A stretch of 64,000 bases of DNA from Rhizophagus irregularis (taxonomy: Eukaryota; Glomeromycota; Glomeromycetes; Glomerales; Glomeraceae), in assembly GCF_026210795.1 (NCBI RefSeq), contig NC_089442.1:3438501-3502500 (forward strand). The letters are read 5' to 3'. A program made the position numbers and the translations under genes. Position 1 is the first letter of the stretch; every line of letters begins with the position of its first letter. Below, piece after piece: positions 1-12,800 of this stretch. The notes beneath the pieces were generated by a model, which saw only the letters and a program-made list of their open reading frames with translations, did no database searches and was not told where the DNA came from.

Positions 1-3000
1 AAGAATTAGAGACTTACTTAAGACTGCATTGAATATTACTCCAGGAATTCTAACAATAGTAGGAATCAATCTTCCAAGTGATTGTTCAATCTTATCAATG
101 CTTACTCAAATACGTCAAAGTTTAAGTTTTAAATATCCAGTAGCATCTTATTATGTAGATTGGAGAATTATGTTAATAATTCAAAATAATCTTTTCATTT
201 GGTCTGAAAGTTCTGAAAAGATTATTAGTAAAAAATTTAGTGAATTGGTACTTATGGAATATATCTGGAGCTTTTTGGAAAGAGAATGGGTTTATTCCGC
301 AGATAAATCTATTTTAGATTCCCAAACAAAATTTGATGAAGTATCAAATAAAGTCGTTAAGGCTTTGAAAAATGCTGGGAGCTTTTTAAATGAACTTGCC
401 GGAAATGAACCTATTGCATTACCACATACTTTGTGGTTTGGAATATTAGATCTTGCACAAAATCTTATCCAAAGATCATCCCGGATAGCAACATATGGTC
501 TTTGTTATTATTTAGCAATTGAATCACTTAATAAAGCACCAAGTAGTTTTATTCAGTTTAAATCTATTGAATTATTATTACATTTATATAATATTGATAA
601 TAAAATGTTTTCAATGATTGAAATTGATTTTGATCAATACACACAAAAATTAAGTGAAAATAATTTGGAAGATTCTTTAGAAAATTTTCGAAATTTATTA
701 ACTTTTGTCAAAGAGAAATATCATGAAGATTTAAAAATTTTAAGTAATAATACTGGAAAAGGAAAAGAGGGAAAAGGAAAAAGTTTAAATCAAAATTCTT
801 ATTTAAAGAAAAAACAAACATCAAATTCTAACATTTTAGATGTTATAGCAGATGAAATTACTTGTCCAATTAATAGTGAACCAACTGATCAATTATGTAT
901 TTTAAAATGCCAACATATATTAGCAATAAGCAATTTAAAAAAATTAAAACAAAAAATATGTCCTAATTGTCGGGAAAAAATTGAAGATAATGATATTAGA
1001 TATTTACCACAAAATTCAATTTATAAAAATTTATATACAAAATTTTTTGAATCTGGACATATTTTACCTTCAATTGAATTAGAAAATTCTGATCAACTAT
1101 ATGACAGCGATGATTCAGATAATTCAGAAGTTGAACTTATATTAACTAAAAAAAAGAAATTTATGAATCCAATTATTAAATTAAATTCAAATATATCATC
1201 ATCATTACTTTCAAGAATTACAAAAAAACAACATCCAACATATCAAAATATTATAAAAGAAATAAATGAAAAACATTATGAAAAAGCTGAATCATTATGT
1301 AAGGAATTTTTAAATTTTTTTCCTAAAAGTTATTCTTCAAGATGTATTTTAGCTTATATTTATAGATGTCTTAACAATTATGAACAAGCTCACTTATACT
1401 TAGAAGAAGCTATTGATTTAAATCACAAAAAACCAGTTGCTTATTTTATTTGTGGAGAAATATATTTTAGACAAAATAGATATAATGAAGCTATAGATAA
1501 TTTAAAAAAATCGTTAGAATACAAAGCAAAATTAACTAATTTATATACAATACTTGGAAATAGTTACCTATTACGTAATTTTTTGGTCAATGATTACACA
1601 ACAGCTGAAGAAAATTATAATATTGCATTAAAAAATGATCCAAGTAATTATTTGTGCCTTAAAAATTGTGCATACAGTTATGAAAAACAAGGATTTTATT
1701 TAAATGCTTTAGTGATATTAGATAGATTGTTAAATATTAACAAGAAGGATTCTTTGATTTTATGTTATTATGGAGAAATTTTATATAATATGAAACAATA
1801 TAGTAAAGCTATATTATACTTTACAAAAGCAAATATTATAGATCCAGAAAATATTCATAATTTGAATAAGAGAGCTATTGCATACTATATTATTCAGGAA
1901 TATGATAAAGTTTTATTAGATCTTGATAAAATTATGCAATTAGATCCATTAAATAGTTCAGCATATTATCTTAAAATTCTAACATACTATACAAAAAATG
2001 ACATCAATAATGTCACAATATTATTTGAAAAGTATACAGAATTATTAAAATTACTGAGTTCTGATAGTAATAGTTTAGCAAAATCCCAATTATTTCATCT
2101 AGAATATTTACTAAATAAAAATAGTTCTAAAGATTTAAATAATATATTGACAAAAATCAATCAAATCCCCAATATTAGTAAGAATAAATTATTACTTTTA
2201 ATTAGATGTAAAATACACATTGAATTAAAAGAATATTATGAAACTATTGTAGATCTGGATATGTTATTTAATTGCTATAAAGCTATTTCATATATTCATT
2301 TATTACAAAAGCATTCGTATTTTTGGTCATATTTATATAAAGTTTGTGAAATTGACACATGTGATTTTACCAAATTTGGAATTGTTAATGAATTTAGTAA
2401 ATACATGTATAAAAGTAAGAAATTATTTAAATTATTTATTTTCTTCTATTTAAGTTAATTATTAATATCTTAACTCATTAGAAAAAGAAGTATATTTTAT
2501 TTCAAATCTTACAAATTTAAATAGTGAACTTTGTAAATTTCAAGAAAGTGATGTAAGCAGGTAAAGTTTATTTATAATAGTACTTTTAAGTCAAGTTATC
2601 ATATACCAATTAGCCAAATTAACCATAATTTCAAAATCAAAGTTTATCAGGGCTGGTAATGTGTTCTAAAAATGAAAAACTTCGTTTAGATTTGCCTATA
2701 ATATATAATAATTCTGCTCATCTTCTTATTTATAAAATAAATGTTAAAAAAATATTATCTAAAAATTGCTTTATAAAATTTAGTATATATAATGATAATG
2801 TAAGTTAATTATTTAAAATCTCTATCATTATATTAATTTTAATTAATATTAACTCAATTATAGAAATATAATCAAAGTGAGCATATGTTAAAACATGAAG
2901 ATGTGTCAAAACTTGAGGGATTAGGTTGGATAGAATATCAGAATTTAAGATATTATACATCTTATTCTCAAATTTCAATTGAAATAAATTCTATTGAAAT

Positions 3001-3272
3001 GGTATATTTCTATTTACTTATTCAGATTAATTTCCTCTCAGAACTAAATATAACATTATTCTTAATATACTTAGCAAATAGATTATGTTCGACATGGAGA
3101 TGGATATACTAGTGGAATAACTCCCATTCCCAACATGAGTTTAATGGGTTATTTGTTACCAGATTATCACCAATTTTTCTCAAATGTTCCAGAAACTTTC
3201 AAAGATAAGTATTTTTCAAGAAAAGAAATGGAAAATTTACTTGATTTAAATGATATCCTTAGCATATTATAA
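1..3272 (+). CDS. RING/U-box-like zinc finger + TPR protein, copy 1 (5' end outside window)
   Basis: Partial gene; its 5' part lies left of the window. Visible exons, all in frame: 1-2414 (first full codon at 2), 2482-2560, 2643-2799, 2864-3001, 3075-3272 (TAA). It matches the complete gene at 9819-13777 nearly residue for residue, with a few local differences. The product has an N-terminal alpha-helical region of unknown fold, then a RING/U-box-like cysteine cluster (ITCPIN...CILKCQH...CPNCR, near nt 855-975), an acidic Asp/Ser linker, and a run of tetratricopeptide repeats (about nt 1230-2270). The family would be expected to act as an E3 ligase or scaffold, but this is inference from domains. 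Copy 1 has a longer lysine-rich linker (VELILTKKKKF) just before the TPRs. No stop or frameshift is seen, so it may be functional. It faces a kinase pseudogene. Confidence 0.82.
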
Positions 3273-3705
3273 TTATTTACTTTCTTCTTATTATCATTTT
3301 GTTTTATTCACATATTTTGAAAATTTTTAAAAATTGTAAATATATAAAGAAAATCTTTCGTTTCAGGAATTTTTTATTGAAAGATAACCGTTGGAAATTT
3401 ATTATCTACACCTGTGAAAATACGCAAAGAAATTTGTGTGGTGTATGATATTTCATAGAATATTAATAATTCAACTTTATAGCAAAAGATAAAATATCAC
3501 GTAAAACATTTATTCATATTTTTTTAACTGGATATAACAAATTTTATTAGTTAAATCTAACCACCGATATTTTATTTTCATTACCGAGACAAAATGTATA
3601 TTGTATAATTATTTTATTTGATACATTAAATTTTATTTAACAAATTATAAAATATATATACCAGATACCGTATTATCTTTACTATAAATAAATTTTCAGA
3701 AATTT
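3273..3705. other. 3' intergenic spacer between convergent copy-1 genes
   Basis: A+T-rich spacer of 433 bases between the TPR gene and the kinase pseudogene. No gene is seen. It stays alignable by eye to 13778-14216 (shared stretch near 3355-3415 and 13860-13925), so the duplication covers non-coding DNA as well as the genes. Confidence 0.6.
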
Positions 3706-4947
3706 AAATCTCTACTAAAATAAAAAGCTTCAGGATTTTTATAATTACTATTAAAAAGAATCCAATCATTACTTTTAACCAATTCTATTCTTTCAATTTC
3801 AGCTACTTCAATTATTTCAGGATTTAAATTTCATTGAATTTTTTAATTTTCAATAATTTCAATTATTTCATTAATATTTGGTCTATTTAAACCAACATTT
3901 TATCATTAAATCTAAATAAGATTTTGGAGTTCCTTTAATAATTTCAGGACGTAAACCATTAATAATTTCTATTATTAAATTTTCATCATGAGAAAAATGA
4001 ACAAAAGATTGTTGACCTCACATTATCATCGCGAAAGAATAAACGTCTGAAGCTTTAGTATATATTTCTTCTTTTTCATCATCGTTACCAATATTTGATA
4101 ATATTTCTGGTGTTATGGGTATTATACCATAAAATTTTTTACTATATGATAAGGAATCAGAAAATATACATTACATAATCCAAGATCTGAAATTAATATA
4201 TCATATTTTGTGTAACGTTATATTTTGATTCTTCATTTTCTTCTGAAAGATCTAATAAAACGTTTCCACCATGAAAATCACGATGTACGTATCCATGATT
4301 ATGTATAGCTTTCAGTCCTTTCGCTATTTCTAACAATATGGAAATTTTCTGATACCAATCAATTTCAACAAAATTATCTTGAAGATATTGACGTAATAAA
4401 TCTCCTCCACTTGCGTATTGCATAACCAACTTCTCTAACATTATTAGGAGCTTCTTCATAAATTAACTTCCAAATAAAATCACCACTATGTTTTTATACT
4501 TCATTTATCCAAACTTTCATCGTACCAAAATAAAGTCCATCATTCCAAGAAGCGAGATAAACTTTACTATAACCACCTTCTTCTAATAATATTATACATA
4601 TTTTCAAATTCATCAAATGGAATTAATTTTAAATAATTTTTTTTAATAGAATTTGTTAATTGAATTTTTTTAATAAATTCGTCTAATAAATCTATTTAAT
4701 TTGTCCAATAACAAAATTTTCTTTAAATAATTTTGTTTCACGTTCGTTATACCATAATACTAGATTTTTTTAAAAAAGGTTTCCGCATAATCTTTTGATG
4801 CTTGTTTGATTACTAAATACGGTTTTCGCTTTTCTGATCGCATCTCTAAATAAATAAAAATAAATAAAATAAAAAGAATTTTAAAAATTATTAAAATAAC
4901 GCTTTAAATAATAATATGATAACTATACCTTGATTTTTTATCCCCAT
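3706..4947 (-). pseudogene. Protein kinase pseudogene, copy 1
   Basis: Degraded counterpart of the intact kinase at 14217-16155. The first-exon ATG (4947-4945), the second-exon start (ATG 4843-4841) and the 3' end (TGA at 3708-3706) can all be matched. The region is only 1242 bases against 1939. One deletion of about 535 bases joins the N-terminal lobe (EAPNNVRE) directly to VMQYASGG, removing the exon with the ATP-binding lysine. The paired-cysteine zinc knuckle is also lost. Smaller indels break the frame (11 bases missing near 3893, two extra near 4167, one missing near 4205), and two Trp codons near 3835-3850 have become stops. The catalytic loop VHRDFHGGN is still readable at 4193-4459. 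It cannot encode a working kinase. Confidence 0.9.
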
Positions 4948-6537
4948 TACCTTTTTTTTTTACAAATATATATATAATTTTACGAAAAAAAGAACTCTAA
5001 ATTTTGCGAAAAAGAAAAACTCAAGAATAAAAAGAAAAAATTCAAATTTTGAGAATAAAAAAAAAATTAAAAAAGCTAAAAAAAAATCTAAAAAAATTTT
5101 TCATATTTAGATTACCCTGTAATTTGAATTGTGTAACATAAAAGTGTGATATTCTTGCGTCCGATCTATTTCATTTTATCATCATAATTTAAGGAAATTC
5201 CTGAATCCTGACTACTGATCTTTAAACTAATCAGTACATTTCCGATTAATTAAAATTTTAACTGAATTTTTTTTATTCTGATGGATCTTAATTTGCGGTC
5301 ATTTCTGGTTTTTTTTATTTTTATTGGATTTTTTTAGGGGATTTTTTTTTTAATCAAAATTTTTTTTTTTAACCAAAAAATATTGTTTATTCTTTTTTGG
5401 TTTGGGTCAAGACTATAATCAGATTAGAACTATGTCCTACGGCTTTTTCGATATTTAGTGAGATTTTTTTTAGTCAATGATATTGTTTCTTTAACTAAAA
5501 AATTTTTGAAATCCTATTCCTTGCAGCTAAATTTGGCTGCGATTTACCACTACTCATGTGTCGATCTAAACTGTAATACAATGAAATTCCATGGAATCCT
5601 CTGCAGAAATCCTGAAAATTCCGCGGAATTTAGGACAATAGCTATCATTTAAGGTTAAAACTCGTGGCATGCATCCCCTGATCTATTAGTCAAAAACTAT
5701 TCGATCCGTGTGCCAATCAACTAATCCAATTTCAGTTAGGTTCCTTTTTTTAAAATTTTTTTTTTTTTTTCAAACCGAAAAAATTTGTTTTTTCTCATTC
5801 TTTTCCCATTTAGGTTTCCTGAAAATTTTTTTTATTTAATAAACAATCCTATTGTTTCGATCTTTTAAGACTGATTTTTTTTTATATTTTCGATCTTTTC
5901 TTTAGACCGTATTATTATTATTATTTCTTTTTGGACCGAAATCACCGAATTATTGTCCCTTTTTTCAGAATTTTTTCAGTACTTATTTTTTTTTCGGATT
6001 CCTTTTTTTTGGAAGTTTCCTTACTTTAAACCGATTTCTTTCTTTATCCTTTTTCTTTCCCCCAATTTTTTTTTAATTTTTTTTTCTTTTTCTTTCAATT
6101 TTTTAAATATTATATTAAACATATTTACAAAATTATTATTTTTTTAAAAAAAATCAATATAACATGTAGGAAAATTGACCGACGTTGATAGAAAGATGAA
6201 TTGAACACTGGATAAATAGTTTGATTTTCAAGCTCATAAAATCAAACAAATTGATATTTTTAAAATATTTTATAATTAATTAATTAATTGAAAAAATTGT
6301 TAATTTAATAAATTCTCTAAATAATCACGATAAAAATTTCAATTCAAATGATTTTAAATTAATAACTAACTTATCGAGTAAAATGAGTATCAAAAGAATA
6401 ATAATAAGTGAAATGAACAGATTCTAATACATTTAATTGTTCATTAAGTTATAAGTTTAAGATTGACGTAATATAAAATAATAAGAAATTATTATAAAAT
6501 TTATAAAATATTTGTAATATTTTCATAAGAAATAATG
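4948..6537. other. Low-complexity intergenic region
   Basis: Homopolymer-rich A+T DNA. 4975-5110 is a purine-rich imperfect repeat (AAAGAAAA / TTCAAATTTTGAG motifs), matching the one upstream of the intact kinase at 16228-16365. 5260-6150 is dominated by T runs. The short open frames in it are low-complexity Phe/Ser strings, and I see no gene. Confidence 0.55.
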
Positions 6538-6687
6538 TATTTACCGCACCCTGCGTTACAAATTTATATATATTTTTTTATGTTTATCATTTGCCATTTT
6601 AGGGGGGGTGCGGCGTATAAACTAAAGATTGACATAAATAATTTACAAAAAAGGAAGGATGCTTTGTAACGCAGGGTGCGGTAAATA
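6538..6687. mobile_element. 150-bp inverted-repeat element (MITE-like)
   Basis: Perfect 25-bp terminal inverted repeats: 6538-6562 begins TATTTACCGCACCCTGCG and 6663-6687 is its exact reverse complement. The interior is about 100 bases, A+T-rich apart from a GGGGGGGTGCGGCG core near 6602-6615 that echoes the repeat. No coding capacity. No convincing target-site duplication is visible, so superfamily is not assigned. A non-autonomous DNA transposon is the simplest reading; an intact hairpin-type regulatory element is less likely. Confidence 0.7.
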
Positions 6688-7047
6688 AATTCACTCTTTT
6701 CATAATATCAAAGTTTTTTCGAAAATACTTCTAAAAAAAATTAATCAATTTTTATTGATAATTATTTTTTCACAATTCCATAATTAATCCGAATTTCATT
6801 CTACACTCAAACGTCAAATCATTAATATAAATCTCTACATTATTGTAAATATAATTTATATCATTCTAATTTATAATTTAATACATATTATTTTATTTAT
6901 TTTTTGTTAACTAATTATTACCATATTAGTATTATCTAATATTAATTTTAAAAAACTAAATTCCTAATTATAAACAAAAAACTATCTTTAATTTACTTAG
7001 TATTACATTATAGTACTAAATTTTTCTATTCAAACAAACTCATTGGT

Positions 7048-7077
7048 CCCGGTGCGAAGCAACGGGTAACTGCTAGT
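7048..7077 (+). mobile_element. Helitron-like 3' terminus
   Basis: A short hairpin with GC-rich arms, CCCG-g-TGC-gaa-GCA-a-CGGG (7048-7066), lies six bases before CTAG (7073-7076), which is followed by T. This is the known Helitron 3' end: a subterminal hairpin, then CTRR, inserted before a T. No Rep/helicase reading frame exists nearby, so this would be the end of a non-autonomous or truncated copy whose 5' end I cannot place. Confidence 0.5.
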
Positions 7078-8059
7078 ATAAAATTAAATTTTTTGTTTTA
7101 TATTGGCTACAGTATCAGAGTCATGTGTATGTAAAATTGTTAATGGATACTTTTTTTCGCCAATAGATAAAAAAAGTTTAATTAGTAGCCTTTTTTAATC
7201 ATATTTAACTATTGTTTATTTTAAATAAATTTTTTAAAATTATTTTTTTTTTATTTTTTTCGGTTCAAACCATAAAATAAAAGAATTTTAAAAAGCCTAA
7301 AAAAGGGAAATAAAAAAAATTTTTTTTTAAAAAAGAGGGTAACAAAGTTAGGAAAAGGACGATGAGTAAAAAATAAATTTTTTTAATGAAGTTTTTTATT
7401 TCTTAGTTCAAATCGAAAAAAAAATCTCTTAAATTTTTTTTATTTTTGGTTATTTTTTTTATAAGTTATTAATAATTAACGCCAACTGAATAAAAAAGAC
7501 TTTTTTTCATTTTTTATTGTAATTTTTTTTGGTTGTCTATCTCCAACGGTCCAACCTTTAAGTTGTAGTAAATTTTTAATTATATAAATAAAATATTTAA
7601 TTATATTCCATGATACTAATGCGACAGCCATACTTCTTTCATAAATATAATGTGAAGTATTATTAATGCTGTAACCCAAATGGCTTCTTTTCAGAAGTTA
7701 AAATGCTTGAACAATGTAAAAATGATTATATAAAGAAGACAAGCCAAAAAGGAAAAAACCATTGGTATATATTTTATATAAATTGACCCTTTCAACGCAA
7801 CAGGCTACAGCTAGTATATCATATAGTATGAATAAATAAACAACATTTAAAATCTAGTATTCTATGAACTAAATAGAATAGGATATTAAGGAAAAAAAAT
7901 GATCAAATTTCATTAACTGAAACCGGGGAACTTACGCACGACCCCAATAGTATATCACACGTTTCAATTCAGATGGTTGATATTTATTATTAATTTATAT
8001 TAATTTGTATTTAATAATATAAATATTGAAATATTTTATTTAATAAATACTTTTTTAGG

Positions 8060-8960
8060 GAAGAAAAAGAAGTGCGGTTAACGAATTAATAACGATGATA
8101 ATGATGATAATCAAACATCAAATTGATTGTTTTATAAATCTCAATGGAGGTGATATTAAACAACTTGAAATTAAAGAAGGTATTTAAAATATTTGCATTA
8201 TTTATTTTTTTCTTCATAATAAATAAATATAAATCTATTTTTTATTAGATGAAGAAGTTTGATTTTTATCAATGGAATTCATTTAACAAATACCATTTTA
8301 CAAAATCAATGGATAATTCATCAACAATTACAGGCATTATTGGAAAAATTGAATGATATAAGGTAAGTAACAATATATTTTAAGCATAATTTATTAAAAT
8401 TATCATCTTTTTTTTATATTATAAATCTATATTACAGAATTTATGCTTAATATTTGCACTAAAACAAGTATCCAAATTTAAAAGAACTTAAAGAAGATAT
8501 TTTAAAGGGATTTCATAATGAATCAAGTAGATAGATATACTGTATGTTTATAAATTTTTATTTATTATTGCATAATATACTAATTATTAATTTATAATTT
8601 ATTCGTTAAAACAATTAGAGATCGATGAGGCTATATAACACAAAATAGTTTATTGGCTATCTTGATTTACCATGTGTTTAGAGTAAGATAAAGAAGTGTT
8701 TGTTACAAAAAGACTTTATGAAAAGAAAATGTAGAAATGTAGAAAATTTATTATAATTCTTGAAGTTTTCAAAAGTAAGGATTATACGCCTATTAAATCT
8801 GATAAACTATTTGTAGCAAGTGTAATTAAATTAGTAATGGAAGGTAAAATTGTTTCATAAGAAAATATTCAACAAAAAGAAAGGTTTAATCAATTATTGA
8901 ATATTCATTGAGTTTTTAACGATATTTATTAAATTACTGAATGAAAAATTTAATAATTGC
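8060..8960 (+). pseudogene. Unidentified decayed protein-coding relic
   Basis: Several short stretches still look like codons in an AT-rich setting, with plausible donor/acceptor pairs between them: about 8060-8180 (...KQLEIKEG), 8250-8360 (...QALLEKLNDIR before gtaagt), 8440-8530 (KYPNLKELKEDILKGFHNES) and 8740-8860 (YTPIKSDKLFVASVIKL). Each is interrupted by stops or frame changes. I do not recognise the family. It lies in the spacer between the duplicated modules and looks like an old gene fragment rather than an active gene. Confidence 0.35.
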
Positions 8961-9818
8961 CTAATCATAACTTAGTAGTACTGAGGAGGAGATTATTTTA
9001 CTTTCGAATTAAGAATGTAATATTTATAATAAATTTTCTTATAAATCAGAATTATAAATTATTACAAATTAATATTTAAATTAATGCTTATTAATCATTA
9101 GATTTAATATTTGCAAATTAATGTGAATTTTATATTTTTTTCATTTGTAATTGCTAAAAAATTAATTAGATTATATTATAGAATCATAAAACGTGAAATT
9201 GAATATTTAACTAGAATTTAAGATTTGGATATCATATTAAATAAATAGCAAGGACTCAATTAATATTGAATAAAAAATTTTTTATCATGGAAATTATTTA
9301 AATTAACAATGTGATAATTTAACGTAGATTAGTATAAGAATTTTTAATATTAATTTCACATTTTTTATACATTAACAAACAGTTAAATATTTATTGAATT
9401 TCCTTAAGAAATTTTTGAGATGAAATTTGCCTAATAATTATATTTCGCTTGTTTAATTACCTAAAAATTTGTTTCTTACCATATTATATCCGCCGATCTG
9501 CAGAATGCATGTGATAGTTTTGGCGCTGCTAGATGGGTTTTTTATATTCCGGATATATTATGATTTATTTAAATAAACATAATATCCAATGATTACTAGA
9601 GAATAAAATCACGCTGATAAGCATTCAGAATTTACATAAACTACAAACTTTTACGAATATTTGCGACACGTTACATTAAATAAGTAGTACACTCTTTTGA
9701 ATGGAACGTTGGAAGTACAAATGCACGCTATTGTGTTACACACATTCCGATTATTTTTTTACTTAAATTCCGTCGTCATAAAATTAATATTTTCTTACTT
9801 CTTTTTGTAATAGAAAAT
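8961..9818. other. Upstream region of TPR gene copy 2
   Basis: A+T-rich 5' region with no gene seen. It presumably contains the promoter of the gene starting at 9819. A slightly more G+C-rich patch is at 9485-9535. Confidence 0.45.
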
Positions 9819-12800
9819 ATGGAAGGAAGTTCAAGTCAGGTAAATTATTATTTTAAGCAATATTAAAAAATTTAATCAATTACAAATCATTAAAACTAAT
9901 TTTATATAATAATTATAGAGTGGAGGTACTTCTACCAATACTGCTCCTGGTAACTCAGAAAATAATAACTCTCTTTCGTATAAAACGATTTTGTATGAAA
10001 ATATGTACAACAATCGTATCCTTCTTAAATTAGAAGAAGATGGATTCATCACGCCTGATGAAAAGTCAAAAGAACTTATTAAGGAACTATCAGAAATAAA
10101 GTATTTATATGCTTTGAAGGTGCTTTTTGAAAACTTACAAAATGAGTTTTCATCTCAAGTTTTAGCAAATTTATTAGAAGCTTTAGTTGATACTCCTTTT
10201 AATCATTATTCAAAAGAAAGTGTAGCTAGATTAGAATTACATTTAAGAACTTTGGTTACCGTCTTAGAACGGATATGTTTTTCACCAATAGTACTTAGTA
10301 AAGAACTTCGAGATAAAGTTTATAATTCTTTAGCAAAATTTGCAGAAATTCATCGTAAAACAACTCAAGTTATCGAAATAGGACTTGATAATAATTTTAG
10401 ACAAAATTTCAATCAATTCAATCAACAAAGTAATAATCAAGACGAACAAATTATTAAAAAGCGTAATTATAATATTGATTTTTTATTAATCCATTTGCGA
10501 GATACTCTTCATAGTTTACGTGATGATGAAGCTAGGTTTCAGGAAATTATACGAAGAATTAGAGACTTACTTAAGACTGCATTGAATATTACACCAGGAA
10601 TTCTAACAATAGCAGGAATAAATCTTCCAAATGATTGTTCAATCTTATCAATGCTTACTCAAATACGCCAAAGTTTAAGTTTTAAATATCCAGTAGCATC
10701 TTATTATGTAGATTGGAGAATTATGTTAATAATTCAAAATAATCTTTTCATTTGGTCTGAAAGTTCTGAAAAGATTATTAGTAAAAAATTTAGTGAATTG
10801 GTACTTATGGAATATATCTGGAGCTTTTTGGAAGGAGAATGGGTTAATGCTGCAGACAAATCTATTTTAGATTCTCAAACAAAATTTGATGAAGTATCAA
10901 ATAAAGTCGTTAAATCTTTGAAAAATGCTGGAGGCTTTTTAAATGAACTTGCCGGAAATGAACCTATTGCATTACCACATACTTTATGGTTTGGAATATT
11001 AGATCTTGCACAAAATCTTATCCAAAGATCATCCCGAATAGCAACATATGGTCTTTGTTATTATTTAGCAATTGAATCACTTAATAAAGCACCAAGTAAT
11101 TTTATTCAGTTTAAATCTATTGAACTATTATTACATTTATATAATGTTGATAATAAAATGTTTTCAATGATTGAAATTGATTTTGATCAATACACACAAA
11201 AATTAAGTGAAAATAATTTGGAAGATTCTTTAGAAAATTTTCGAAATTTATTAACTTTTGTCAAAGAGAAATATCATGAAGATTTAAAAATTTTAAGTAA
11301 TAATACTGGAAAAGGAAAAGAGGGAAAAGGAAAAAGTTTAAATCAAAATTCTTATTTAAAGAAAAAACAAACATCAAATTCTAAAATTTTAGATGTTATA
11401 GCAGATGAAATTACTTGTCCAATTAATAGTGAACCAACTGATCAATTATGTATTTTAAAATGCCAACATATATTAGCAATAAGCAATTTAAAAAAATTAA
11501 AACAAAAAATATGTCCTAATTGTCGGGAAAAAATTGAAGATAATGATATTAGATATTTACCACAAAATTCAATTTATAAAAATTTATATACAAAATTTTT
11601 TGAATCTGGACATATTTTACCTTCAATTGAATTAGAAAATTCCGATCAACTATATGACAGTGATGATTCAGATAATTCAGAATTTGATTTTATATTGATT
11701 AAAAATTCAAATATATCATCATCATTACTTTCAAGAATTACAAAAAAACAACATCCAACATATCAAAATATTATAAAAGAAATAAATGAAAAACATTATG
11801 AAAAAGCTGAATCATTATGTAAGGAATTTTTAAATTTTTTTCCTAAAAGTTATTCTTTAAGATGTATTTTAGCTTATATTTATAGATGTCTCAACAATTA
11901 TGAACAAGCACACTTATACTTAGAAGAAGCTATTAATTTAAATCCAAAAAAACAAGTTGCTTATTTTATTTGTGGAGAAATATATTTTAGACAAAATAAA
12001 TATGATGAAGCTATAGATAATTTGAAAAAATCATTAGAATATAAAGCAAAATTAACTAATTTATATACAATACTTGGAAATAGCTGTCTATTACGTAATT
12101 ATTACACAGCAGCTGCAGAAAATTATAATATTTCATTAAAAAATGATTCAAATAATTATTTATGCCTTAAAAATTGTGCATACAGTTATGAAAGACAAGA
12201 AGATTATTTAAATGCTTTAAAAATATTAGACAAATTGTTAAATATTAACGAGAAAGACTCTTTGGTTTTATGTTATTATGGAGAAATTTTATATAATATG
12301 AAACAATATAGTAAAGCTATACTATACTTTACAAAAGCAAATATTATAGATCCAGAAAATATTCATAATTTGAATAAGAGAGCTATTGCATACTATATTA
12401 TTCAGGAATATGATAAAGTTTTATTAGATCTTGATAAAATTATACAATTAGATCCATTAAATAGTTCAGCATATTATTTGAAAAGTCTAACATATTATAC
12501 AAAGAATGATATTAATAATGCTAAAATATCATTTAAAAAGTATGCAGCATTATTGAATTCTGATAATTTCTTAGCAAAGATTCAGTTATATTACCTAGGA
12601 TACTTATTAAATGAAAATATTTCTAAAGATTTAAGCAATGTATTAACAAACATCAATCAAATCCTTAATATTGATAGCAATAATGAATTGTTACTTTTAA
12701 TTAGATGTAAAATACATATTGAATTAAACAAGTATTATGAAGCTATTGTAGATTTGGATATGTTATTTGAAGGTGAATACAAAAAATATTACTATAAAGC

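Noticed and set aside
5953-6147. 64-codon open frame
   Set aside because: Almost only Phe, Ser, Ile and Leu, from a T-rich tract. No homology features.
7476-7679. 67-codon minus-strand frame (SWNIIKYFIYIIKNLL...)
   Set aside because: Could be a transposase scrap, but no family motif, no partner exons, and it lies in low-complexity DNA.
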